This document shows, one piece after another, positions 30,747-37,983 of a stretch of DNA of 37,983 nt. The position numbers were made by a program, and so were the translations under genes. The stretch covers positions 1-37,983 of the forward strand of contig DASZME010000081.1 of NCBI GenBank assembly GCA_035551995.1. The letters run 5' to 3'. Under the pieces are notes generated by a model. That model saw nothing but the letters and a program-made list of their open reading frames with translations, ran no database searches and had not been told where the DNA came from. How positions within the stretch are numbered: the first letter of the stretch is position 1; each line of letters starts with the position of its first letter. This stretch comes from RYN-428 sp035551995. Its GTDB lineage: Bacteria; Planctomycetota; Phycisphaerae; Tepidisphaerales; Tepidisphaeraceae.

Positions 30747-30851
30747 TAGAGCAGTTGTCCGGTTGTTCGCGCGTTTCTGCGTTTAGCGGCCCCGCTTGCG
30801 GGGCGTTTTTTCGCGACGCGAGGTCGCTTCACCAACATGAGAGATGCTCTA
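30747..30851 (+). repeat. MITE-like dispersed repeat, copy 7 (intact ends)
   Basis: A 105-bp copy with TAGAGCAG on the left and ATGCTCTA on the right. The core is GTTTAGCGGCCCCGCTTGC, then GGGGCGTTTTTTCGCGACG, a 7-bp stem GCCCCGC/GCGGGGC with a TT loop and six T residues, which is terminator-like in the direction of motA. It is the best-preserved copy in the window. Confidence 0.85.
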
Positions 30852-30857
30852 GTTGGT

Positions 30858-30943
30858 AGATCAATTTGCATTTGAATGTAGCGAGCGGTGGTGGCCGAAC
30901 ACGCCCCGCAAGCGGGGCCGCTAAACGAGAGACGCTGCAACGA
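30858..30943 (-). repeat. MITE-like dispersed repeat, copy 8 (partial, reverse)
   Basis: The minus strand reads CTCTCGTTTAGCGGCCC, then CGCTTGCGGGGCGTGTTCGG, matching the hairpin core exactly. The right half is diverged and the ends are unclear. With copy 7 it forms an inverted pair between motA and motB, so the two cores could base-pair in a transcript. Confidence 0.65.
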
Positions 30944-30961
30944 CTCCGGAAGTTACTCGAT

Positions 30962-31003
30962 CAACTACCGACTACCAACTACCAACTACCGACTACCAAC
31001 TAC
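30962..31003 (+). repeat. Tandem heptamer array before motB
   Basis: Six 7-base units alternate CAACTAC (A) and CGACTAC (B) in the order A B A A B A, followed by a degenerate seventh. The array ends 12 bases before the motB ATG and occupies the place where a ribosome-binding site should be. The reverse-complement motif (GTTGGTAGTTG) lies at about 30718-30735, after motA. Confidence 0.8.
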
Positions 31004-31015
31004 CAATTATTTCCG

Positions 31016-31828
31016 ATGTCAAAATCATGCCACTGCAAGAAGGCGCACGAATGCGAGGAATGCCCCGAGTGGATATTCACTTTCGCCGATCTGGTCATGT
31101 TGATGATGGGGTTTTTCGTGATCCTTTGGGTTCTTAAGCCGCCGGCGGGGAAGAGTGGCGCCAGCGACGCCGAGCCGGCCAAGGCGCAGCAGGACTGGGA
31201 TTATACGGTGGGCAAGATCCGCGAAGGTTTTGGCTATGAACCGAATGCGCAAAGTTCAGACCCGGTGGACAAGGCGTTGATCCAGCGCGACAGAGGACGA
31301 AAAGAGGGGGCCGAGAACGAACATCCGCGCGAGTCCGCCGTCGGCACCAACCATGATTCGACGACGGTTCGTCCCGGCAAGCATTCGGTCGTCGGCGGGC
31401 GCCTGGCGTTTGATCCGGGCTCGCAGCAACTGCTTCCCGAATCCAAGCGCCTGCTCGACGAGATCGCCGCGAAGCTGCGGGGACATAACGCGATCGTGCT
31501 GGTGAAAGGTCATGCGTCGCTGGATGATTTCCCGGCCGAGACGCCCGCGGCGGTGAAGATGGACATTTCGCTTCGCCGCGCCCAGGCCGCGGCGGATTAT
31601 CTGATGGCCCACGGCGTTTCTCCCGCGGTCTTACGCGTCGAAGGATGCTCGACTTTCGAGCCCATTCACCAACGCGCCTACGACGAAAGCGCGCAATCCG
31701 ACAATCGCCGGGTGGAAATCGAATGGACGTCGGAACTGGTCGAAGAACGCCAGGACCCGACTGATGTTCCCATCAAAATTCCTCCGGAAAAAACGGAAGA
31801 GCCGGATAAGGAAAAGGCCGCTGAGTAG
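31016..31828 (+). CDS. motB: Flagellar motor stator protein MotB
   Basis: A protein of 270 residues from ATG 31016. A short N-terminal tail has four Cys residues (C5, C7, C13, C16). The single membrane helix follows at about 20-40 and includes the proton-channel Asp (FADLVMLMMG, Asp25). A linker of about 85 residues is charged and low in structure. Residues about 125-235 are the OmpA/MotB peptidoglycan-binding domain: GGRLAFDPGSQQLLPESKRL, VLVKGHASLDDFP, SLRRAQAAADYLMAHGV and SDNRRVEIEW. It anchors the stator to the cell wall. No Shine-Dalgarno sequence precedes it; a heptamer array does. Confidence 0.88.
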   Translation: MSKSCHCKKAHECEECPEWIFTFADLVMLMMGFFVILWVLKPPAGKSGASDAEPAKAQQDWDYTVGKIREGFGYEPNAQSSDPVDKALIQRDRGRKEGAENEHPRESAVGTNHDSTTVRPGKHSVVGGRLAFDPGSQQLLPESKRLLDEIAAKLRGHNAIVLVKGHASLDDFPAETPAAVKMDISLRRAQAAADYLMAHGVSPAVLRVEGCSTFEPIHQRAYDESAQSDNRRVEIEWTSELVEERQDPTDVPIKIPPEKTEEPDKEKAAE

Positions 31829-32275
31829 ACTTGCTTCCGCACGTCATCCAACCAGCGGTTGGCGATCGATTCTCACTCCCCAAGAACTGTCATGGCGCCG
31901 CGACAAGGTGTCTCGCCGAATCAATGGGTACCGAGTGGCCGCACGGCGTCTTTCTGCAAGGCGGGGCAGCGCCGCCTCTCGATAGCGCCGGCTTAACCTT
32001 GAGAACTCACTGTGGCGCCGACCATTTGGGTGGCGTTTTTCGGGCTGGAAACGCAGCCGAACGCCGCGCGGGAGCTTGGCGCCACGAAAAGTTCTCAAGC
32101 TCCTCTTGCCGACCGGCGTCGCCGCGCGTAAGCATGTCCCTGTTCCATATCCCGGGCTCGTTGCTTTATCGGCTGGGTGTTCAACTAAAGGCACGGTCTT
32201 TGCGTTAACCTTATCGGGCGTCGCCATCGCTTTCGGAGCGTATGGTTGTTTGCGTTACGCGGATGAGGGTTGAAC
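31829..32275. other. Gene-poor stretch after motB with a structured element
   Basis: About 450 bases. Chance frames on both strands have no recognisable product. The main content is the self-complementary element at 31998-32099. A plus-strand frame ending at TGA 32271-32273 has a hydrophobic segment (GTVFALTLSGVAIAFGAYG) that could be a small membrane protein, but it lacks a good start codon. Confidence 0.4.
31998..32099. ncRNA. Long imperfect hairpin, candidate structured RNA or palindromic element
   Basis: Outer stem CTTGAGAACT (31998-32007) pairs with AGTTCTCAAG (32090-32099). After a symmetric 4/4 internal loop, GTGGCGCC (32012-32019) pairs with GGCGCCAC (32078-32085). Inside, GGCGTT (32032-32037) pairs with AACGCC (32060-32065), extendable by two pairs, and closes over a stem CGG-CTG / CAG-CCG capped by the loop GAAACG (32048-32053). 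That makes a 102-base foldback with at least 30 pairs. It could be a stable RNA, the leader of the small downstream gene, or a small palindromic mobile element. I cannot assign it to a known riboswitch or RNA family. Confidence 0.5.
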
Positions 32276-32479
32276 ATGCAAAACGGCAATGAATCAGCGT
32301 CGTTGACTCCGGATACGCCTAAGACAGAGCATCTTCTGTCATCCAAGCAATATATCGAGGGTGATGTCGAAGTTCTCGATGGCGATTGGGGACAAACGCC
32401 CTGGGATAACATTGCTCCTCCGGCGCCCATCTGGACCAGCCTTCTCGATTCACGCTTAAAGGAAAAGTGCGTGCATTAG
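32276..32479 (+). CDS. Small hypothetical protein
   Basis: An open frame of 67 codons from ATG 32276, encoding an acidic, Trp-containing peptide (SSKQYIEGDVEVLDGDWGQT, then PWDNIAPPAPIWTSLLDSRL). The composition is less Arg-rich than the chance frames around it, which speaks mildly for coding. GAGGG lies about ten bases upstream. No family is recognised. It could be a short regulatory or secreted-peptide gene, or chance. Confidence 0.35.
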   Translation: MQNGNESASLTPDTPKTEHLLSSKQYIEGDVEVLDGDWGQTPWDNIAPPAPIWTSLLDSRLKEKCVH

Positions 32480-33027
32480 CGGCGGCGACCGCTCAATCAT
32501 CCATTGCCATTGCCTTCATCAAATCGGCTTGCTCATCAATGAATACCAACCGTCCATCCGCGAAGCTGCTCCAGCCCGGCCGCGATGATCGTCGCGGCTG
32601 GCGCCATTCTTCCGGCAAATCGCGCCCCGAACGTCCGGCCTCTCAAGCCCATCGACGTCGATCCTGACGAAGAAAATTTTTCGTTTCTTTTTTCGCGGAA
32701 TTTTCTCGCCCGCGATCGCCCCGGGGCGGATAATCTCTGGCGCCACACGGCTAACATGCAATCTATTGCCGGCCCTCACCTCCGCTGGACTGATACGACG
32801 CAAATTATTAGCTGATCGATAGATATAGCTTGCGCGTCGATAAACAAAAATATCCATCACATCGATTTTTTTTTCTGGTTTAGTCCATTCACGCGGACGA
32901 TGTCTACCTCGCTGAGATCGATCGGACCTGGCACTTCGGGACGTTTGCCCGATTCAGATGGGGACCCCCTGCTAGATGGCGCGGGACCTGGCCGGTTGTC
33001 GTTCTCCCATTACAAGGAAACCTAGCG
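32480..33027. other. Gap before the Ig-repeat gene, no supported gene
   Basis: About 550 bases with overlapping short frames on both strands. None has a ribosome site and recognisable motif together. The last 200 bases are comparatively AT-rich, with a run of nine T residues near 32865, suggesting regulatory or terminator DNA before the giant gene. Confidence 0.4.
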
Positions 33028-36000
33028 ATGAGCCAGACATGGTACGCCGAACTAGCCCAACGTGCAGCGAATGAACTTCTTGAAAAGGCTCGTCGAGCCC
33101 GAAATCTCCGCGAGAACGGCACGGGTGGCGCATCCCGCAGGCACGGGCTGGCGGTCATCGAAGCGATGGAGGCTCGGACCTTACTTTCAGCGGTGACCAT
33201 CGTGGAAACCGCCACTCCCAATCCGAGCGTCTCCGGGCAGAACATTTCGCTCACCGCCACCCTCACGGACGTCGCGCCCGAAATAGCGACTCCGACCGGC
33301 TCGGTCGATTTCTTCGACGGCTCGACGTTTCTCGGGACCGCCGCGGTCGATGGCTCCGCCGTCGCCACCTTACCCACCACGCTCGAGGCCGGGTCTCACT
33401 CGCTGACAAGCGTCTACAGCGGCGACGGAACGTTTGAAGCCGGCGATACCTCTCCGGCGATCATGCCCACCGTCAATTCCGACGATACCTCCGTCGCCCT
33501 TGCCCACGACGCCGATCCCAGCGTATCGGGCCAGGTCGTCAACTACACCGCCACGGTGACGGCTAACGCGCCCGGCAGCGGCGTGCCGACCGGGTTCGTT
33601 ACTTTCACGGACGGACCTTCGATTCTCGCAAACGAGTTCGTCGACGGCGCCGGCGTCGCCACGTTGCCCATCGCGCTTGACGTCGGATCGCATTCCATCA
33701 CCGCCACTTACGACGGCGATCCTGATTTTAATCCAAGTGTCTCGACACCCGACGCGACGACGGTCAATACAGATACCGTCTCCGAATCGATAACCAGCCT
33801 CCCCGACCCGAGCGTGTACGGCCAGTCAAAAACCCTGACGGCCACCCTCCTCCCCGATGCGCCAGGAGCGGGCGTTCCAAGCGGGACGGTCGATTTCTTC
33901 GATGGGATTAGCTTCCTCGGCACCGGAATCGTCGATGGCAGCGGCGTCGCCTCGATCACTATTACAAACCTGGATAGCGGGCTTCACGCCATAAGAGGTT
34001 CGTATTCGGGCGACGCCGACTTTGCCGGGATCGTGTCAATGCCCGACACGGTCACCGTGAATAATGATACCACCACGGCGGCCATTTCCGAGAGCGTCAA
34101 TCCTACCGTTTACGGCCAACTGACGACATTCTCGGTCGCAATCGCGCCCGATGCTCCCGGCGGCGGCGTGCCCACCGGCGTCGTCAGCTTTTTTGACGGC
34201 GCTACGTTCCTCGGCGCGTCGTCGGTCATGGGCGGCGTCGCAACCTTTTCCACCTCGGCCGAGTCCGTCGGACCGCACTCGTTGACCGGCGTTTACACCG
34301 GCGACGGCGACTTCGACGGCAGCACTTCGTCAGCGGACACGTTTACCGTCAACCAGGCCGACACCACCAACACCCTTATCGCCGCCCCCGACCCCAGCGT
34401 CTTCGGCCAATCCGAAACGCTCACCGCCACGATCGCCTCCGTCGCCCCCGGCGCCGGGGTCGCGACCGGCGGCGTCGACTTCTTCGACGGCGCCACGTTC
34501 CTCGGGACCGGATCGCTCAGCGGCGGCGTCGCGACGTTGACAACGTCGGATCTTGACGTCGGCTCCCACCTCCTAAGCAGCGTCTACGGCGGCGACGCCA
34601 ACTTCAACGGCAGCACCTCGGCGGTCGACACCGCAACGGTCAATCAAGCCGACACGACCATCGCCCTCACCGCCGCCCCCGATCCCAGCGTCTCTGGAGA
34701 AGCAAAGACAGTCACCGCCACCGTTGCCGCCGTCGCTCCCGGCGCCGGCACGCCCACTGGCACGGTCAGCTTCTTCGACGGCGCCACGCTCGTCGCGATC
34801 ACGCCGGTCGTCGGCGGCGTCGCGACGCTGACAACCTCCGGCCTCGACGTCGGAACACACGCTCTGGTCGGCGTCTATGGCGGCGACACCGACTTCAACG
34901 GCAGCACCTCGGCGGTCGACACCGCAACGGTTAATCAGGCCAGCACGACGGCGACCCTCGTCGCCGCCCCCGACCCCAGCGTCTTCGGGCAATCCAAAAC
35001 CCTCACCGCCACGATCGCCGCCGTCGCCCCCGGCGCCGGCACGCCCACTGGCACGGTCAGCTTCTTCGACGGCGCCACGCTCCTCGGGACGGCGGCGCTC
35101 TCCGGCGGCGTCGCGGTTCTCTCAAGCACGGGCTTTGCCGTCGGATCGCACGATTTCACCACCGTCTACGGCGGCGATACCAACTTCCTCGGCAGCACCT
35201 CTACGGTCGCCACCGCAACGGTGAATCAAGCCAACACGACGGCGACTCTTGTCGCCGCCCCCGACCCCAGCGTCTTCGGACAAACAAAAACGCTGACCGC
35301 CACGATCGCCGCCATCGCTCCCGGCGCCGGCACCCCTACTGGTTCCGTCAGCTTCTTCGACGGCGCAACGCTCCTGGGTACCGGAACCCTCAGCGGCGGC
35401 GTCGCAACACTGAGTTCTTCGGTTCTGGATATCGGATCGCACGCGCTGACCAGCGTTTATGGCGGGAGCGTCAACTTCACTGGCAGCATCTCCTCCGTAG
35501 ACACGGTGACCGTCAGCCAGGCCGCCACCACCGCGACCCTCACCGGCTCCCCTGACCCCAGTGTCTTCGGGCAAGCCAAAACCCTCACCGCCACGATCGC
35601 CGCCCTTGCCCCCGGCGCCGGCACCCCGACCGGAACCGTCGACTTCTTTGACGGCGCAACGCTCCTGGGTACTGGAACCCTCAGCGGCGGCGTCGCCACA
35701 TTGACCTCGTCCACCCTCGACGTCGGAAGTCACTCTTTGACGAGCGTCTATGGCGGCGATTCCGACTTTACCGGCAGCACCTCGCCCACCGACACAGTGA
35801 CCGTCAACCAGGCCGCCACGGCCGCGACCCTCACCGCGGCCCCCGATCCCAGCGTCTTTGGCCAAATGAAAACCCTCACCGCAACGATCTCCGCCATCGC
35901 CCCCGGCGCCGGCACGCCGACCGGAACCGTCAGCTTCTTCGACGGCGCAACGCTCCTGGGTACTGCAACCCTCACCGGCGGCGTCGCGACATTCAGTTCT

Positions 36001-37983
36001 TCGGCGCTTGGCATCGGATCACACTCTTTGACCAGCGTTTATGGCGGAGACGTCGGGTTTACCGGCAGCACCTCACCCACCGACACGGTGACCGTCAGCC
36101 AAGCCGCGACGACCGCGACGCTCAGCGCCGCCCCCGATCCCAGCGTCTTTGGAGAAACGAGAACGCTTACCGCCACGATTACCGCCGTCGCCCCCGGCGC
36201 GGGAACACCGACCGGAACCGTCAGCTTTTTCGACGGGGCAACGCTACTCGGCACTGGAACCCTCAGCGGCGGCGTCGCAACCTTTACCACTTCCGCCGAG
36301 GCCATTGGATCACACGCGCTGACCAGCGTTTACGGCGGCGACATCGACTTTAGCGGCAGCACCTCACCGACTGACTCGGTGACCGTCAGCCAGGACGCCA
36401 CGACCGCGACCCTCACCGCCGCCCCCGACCCCAGCGTCTTCGGACAATCTAAGACACTCACCGCCACGATTTCCGCCGCTGCTCCCGGCGCCGGCACCCC
36501 CACCGGAACCGTCAGCTTCTTCGACGGCGCAACGCTCCTGGGTACTGGAACCCTCAGCGGCGGCGTCGCCACATTCACTTCGTCCGCACTCGGCGTCGGA
36601 TCGCACACGCTGACCGGCGTTTACGGTGGAGACGTCGATTTTACCGGCAGCAATTCGCCCACCGACACGGCCACCGTCAACCAGGCCGCCACCACCATTG
36701 TTCTCACCGGCGCCCCTGACCCCAGCGTCTTCGGTCAAACCAAAACATTCACCGCCACGATCACGGTCATCCCGCCTGGCGCCGGCACTGCGACCGGGAC
36801 CGTCAGCTTCTTCGATGGCGCAACGCTCCTCGGCACTTCAACGGTCAGCGGCGGCGTCGCGTCGTTCACTTCGTCGGCGTTAGGCGTCGGAACGCACTCG
36901 GTGACCGGCGTGTACAGTGGAAGCGTCAGCTTCACCGCCAGCACCTCACCGGTAGACACGGTGACCGTCAACCAAGCCGCCACCACCACCGCCCTTACCG
37001 CCGCCCCCGATCCAAGCGTTTACGGCCAGGTGAAGACGCTCACCGCCACCATCACCGCCGTCGCCCCCGGCGCGGGGACGCCGACGGGTACCGTCAGCTT
37101 TTTCGACGGCGCCACGCTCCTCGGAACGGCCGCGCTCACCGGCGGCGTCGCGACGCTCGATGCGACTCTGCTCGTCGTCGGATCCCACTCGCTGACCAGT
37201 GTCTACAACGGAAGCGCGGGCTTTACCGCCAGCACCTCGCCGACGGACACTATCACCGTCAATCAGGCCAGCACCACCGCCATCACCACCGCGTCGCCGA
37301 ACCCGCGCGTCTTCGGTCAGACAGCCACGCTCACGGTCACAGTAACGCCAGTCGCCCCCGGCGGCGGAATCCCGACCGGCACGGTGAGCTTCTATGACGG
37401 AATCACGCTGCTCGATGTCACCACCCTTAACGGGGCGGGAGTCGCGACGTTCCTTTCGTCGTCTTTGCCCGTCGGAGCCCACTCGGTCACGGCCGTTTAT
37501 GACGGCGACTCGGACTTCGCCGGGACCACCTCGCCGATCGATACCGTTACCGTTAACCAGGACGCGAGCGCCGTGGTCGTCACGGCCGCTCCCAATCCAA
37601 CCGTGTTCGGCCAATCCGACACGATCACGGCCACGGTGAGCTCAGTCGCCCCCGGTAGCGGAATCCCCACCGGCACAATCAACTTCTTCGACGGCGCCAC
37701 CCTCCTCGGCTCCGGCACGATCAACGGGTCGGGCGTCGCGACCTTTACCTCTTCGGCATTGGCCGTCGGATCGCACTTCGTCACCGGCGTCTACGCCGGC
37801 GACGTTGACTATACCGCCAGCACATCGCCGGTAACGACCGACGTCGTCAACCAGGCCGGCACCACCACCGCCCTCACCGCCGCCCCTGACCCCAGCGTCT
37901 TCGGGCAAGCCGCCACCTTCACGGCCACCATCGGCGACGTCGCCCCCGGCGCCGGCACGCCCACCGGAACCGTCAGCTTCTTC
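33028..37983 (+). CDS. Giant surface protein of tandem Ig-like (Big_3_5-type) repeats, truncated by the right edge
   Basis: The frame is open from ATG 33028 (AAGGAA eight bases upstream) to the window end, 1652 codons without a stop. Residues 1-46 are basic and lack a classical signal peptide; residues 47-55 read MEARTLLSA, matching the planctomycete LEPR-XLL N-terminal motif thought to act in export or sorting. From about residue 60 the protein is a chain of about 97-residue units: sixteen complete and a seventeenth cut by the edge. Each has DPSVFGQSKTLTATI, PGAGTPTGTVSFFDGATLLG, LSGGVATL, VGSHSLTSVYGG and a TDTVTVNQA linker. This is the bacterial Ig-like group-3 type beta-sandwich. At DNA level the period is exactly 291 bases from about 34381 onward. 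It probably serves adhesion or cell-surface structure. Confidence 0.92.
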   Translation, partial: MSQTWYAELAQRAANELLEKARRARNLRENGTGGASRRHGLAVIEAMEARTLLSAVTIVETATPNPSVSGQNISLTATLTDVAPEIATPTGSVDFFDGSTFLGTAAVDGSAVATLPTTLEAGSHSLTSVYSGDGTFEAGDTSPAIMPTVNSDDTSVALAHDADPSVSGQVVNYTATVTANAPGSGVPTGFVTFTDGPSILANEFVDGAGVATLPIALDVGSHSITATYDGDPDFNPSVSTPDATTVNTDTVSESITSLPDPSVYGQSKTLTATLLPDAPGAGVPSGTVDFFDGISFLGTGIVDGSGVASITITNLDSGLHAIRGSYSGDADFAGIVSMPDTVTVNNDTTTAAISESVNPTVYGQLTTFSVAIAPDAPGGGVPTGVVSFFDGATFLGASSVMGGVATFSTSAESVGPHSLTGVYTGDGDFDGSTSSADTFTVNQADTTNTLIAAPDPSVFGQSETLTATIASVAPGAGVATGGVDFFDGATFLGTGSLSGGVATLTTSDLDVGSHLLSSVYGGDANFNGSTSAVDTATVNQADTTIALTAAPDPSVSGEAKTVTATVAAVAPGAGTPTGTVSFFDGATLVAITPVVGGVATLTTSGLDVGTHALVGVYGGDTDFNGSTSAVDTATVNQASTTATLVAAPDPSVFGQSKTLTATIAAVAPGAGTPTGTVSFFDGATLLGTAALSGGVAVLSSTGFAVGSHDFTTVYGGDTNFLGSTSTVATATVNQANTTATLVAAPDPSVFGQTKTLTATIAAIAPGAGTPTGSVSFFDGATLLGTGTLSGGVATLSSSVLDIGSHALTSVYGGSVNFTGSISSVDTVTVSQAATTATLTGSPDPSVFGQAKTLTATIAALAPGAGTPTGTVDFFDGATLLGTGTLSGGVATLTSSTLDVGSHSLTSVYGGDSDFTGSTSPTDTVTVNQAATAATLTAAPDPSVFGQMKTLTATISAIAPGAGTPTGTVSFFDGATLLGTATLTGGVATFSSSALGIGSHSLTSVYGGDVGFTGSTSPTDTVTVSQAATTATLSAAPDPSVFGETRTLTATITAVAPGAGTPTGTVSFFDGATLLGTGTLSGGVATFTTSAEAIGSHALTSVYGGDIDFSGSTSPTDSVTVSQDATTATLTAAPDPSVFGQSKTLTATISAAAPGAGTPTGTVSFFDGATLLGTGTLSGGVATFTSSALGVGSHTLTGVYGGDVDFTGSNSPTDTATVNQAATTIVLTGAPDPSVFGQTKTFTATITVIPPGAGTATGTVSFFDGATLLGTSTVSGGVASFTSSALGVGTHSVTGVYSGSVSFTASTSPVDTVTVNQAATTTALTAAPDPSVYGQVKTLTATITAVAPGAGTPTGTVSFFDGATLLGTAALTGGVATLDATLLVVGSHSLTSVYNGSAGFTASTSPTDTITVNQASTTAITTASPNPRVFGQTATLTVTVTPVAPGGGIPTGTVSFYDGITLLDVTTLNGAGVATFLSSSLPVGAHSVTAVYDGDSDFAGTTSPIDTVTVNQDASAVVVTAAPNPTVFGQSDTITATVSSVAPGSGIPTGTINFFDGATLLGSGTINGSGVATFTSSALAVGSHFVTGVYAGDVDYTASTSPVTTDVVNQAGTTTALTAAPDPSVFGQAATFTATIGDVAPGAGTPTGTVSFF

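Noticed and set aside
30866..31015. An N-terminally extended MotB starting at a TTG within the repeat region
   Set aside because: The extension would translate a MITE hairpin core and the heptamer array into low-complexity sequence; the ATG at 31016 gives a normal MotB N-terminus.
32519..32860. Minus-strand frame of about 113 codons before the giant gene
   Set aside because: No ribosome site, no recognisable motif, basic composition typical of chance frames, and a competing frame overlaps it on the same strand.
33370..37908. Series of minus-strand open frames in the Ig-repeat region that recur with a 291-base period
   Set aside because: They mirror the repeat of the plus-strand gene; the antisense of its GC-rich codons lacks stops. 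The plus frame is one continuous 1652-codon frame with a start site and known domains.

Overview
The window (about 38 kb, high GC) reads as a chromosomal segment of a planctomycete-like bacterium. The evidence is indirect. A giant Ig-repeat surface protein opens with the planctomycete 'LEPR-XLL' type N-terminal motif (here MEARTLLSA). There are also secreted squalene-cyclase-fold and esterase/SMP-30 proteins, LPS-core genes, short runs of co-directional genes and long intergenic stretches filled with small dispersed repeats. No rRNA, tRNA or CRISPR array is visible.

Layout. (1) 1-1071: the N-terminal part of a polytopic membrane protein running off the left edge. (2) 1325-9176: an amide/urea nitrogen-scavenging divergon. 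urtABCDE (minus strand, 6549 down to 1539) encodes a complete urea/short-amide ABC importer. fmdA-fmdB (plus strand, 7404-9072) encodes a formamidase/acetamidase and its zinc-ribbon partner. Between them lie about 850 bp with two outward-facing matches to the sigma-54 -24/-12 consensus, suggesting co-regulation by nitrogen status. (3) 9237-10841: a thioredoxin-fold/TPR periplasmic protein and a truncated IS3-family element with a -1 frameshift heptamer. (4) 11198-15733: a fused circularly permuted ATP-grasp/alpha-E protein overlapping a transglutaminase, then a HEAT-repeat protein with a basic tail and a strong terminator. (5) 16191-20525: PurU, a Kdo/WaaP-type kinase, a WaaG-like glycosyltransferase (LPS core) and an NAD-dependent epimerase. 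(6) 20654-21273: an antitoxin/PIN-toxin pair in which the toxin carries an in-frame TGA. (7) 21303-26050 (minus): esterase/SMP-30 fusion and DNA polymerase I. (8) 26240-29552: a squalene-cyclase-like secreted protein converging on a three-gene minus-strand operon (receiver-like protein, secreted TPR-like protein, methyltransferase). (9) 29923-31828: motA and motB stator genes separated by repeats. (10) 31829-33027: a gene-poor stretch with a strongly self-complementary element of about 102 nt and small ORFs. (11) 33028 to the right edge: a tandem Ig-repeat surface protein, more than 1650 residues within the window.

Two non-genic signals stand out. One is a dispersed family of about 105-bp elements with TA-flanked terminal inverted repeats (TAGAGC.../...GCTCTA) and a GC hairpin followed by a T-run. 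It is MITE-like, and two copies provide the stop codons of urtE and fmdB. The other is the paired sigma-54-like promoter sites of the urt/fmd divergon.

All family assignments come from reading motifs by eye. No database search, folding or alignment software was run.
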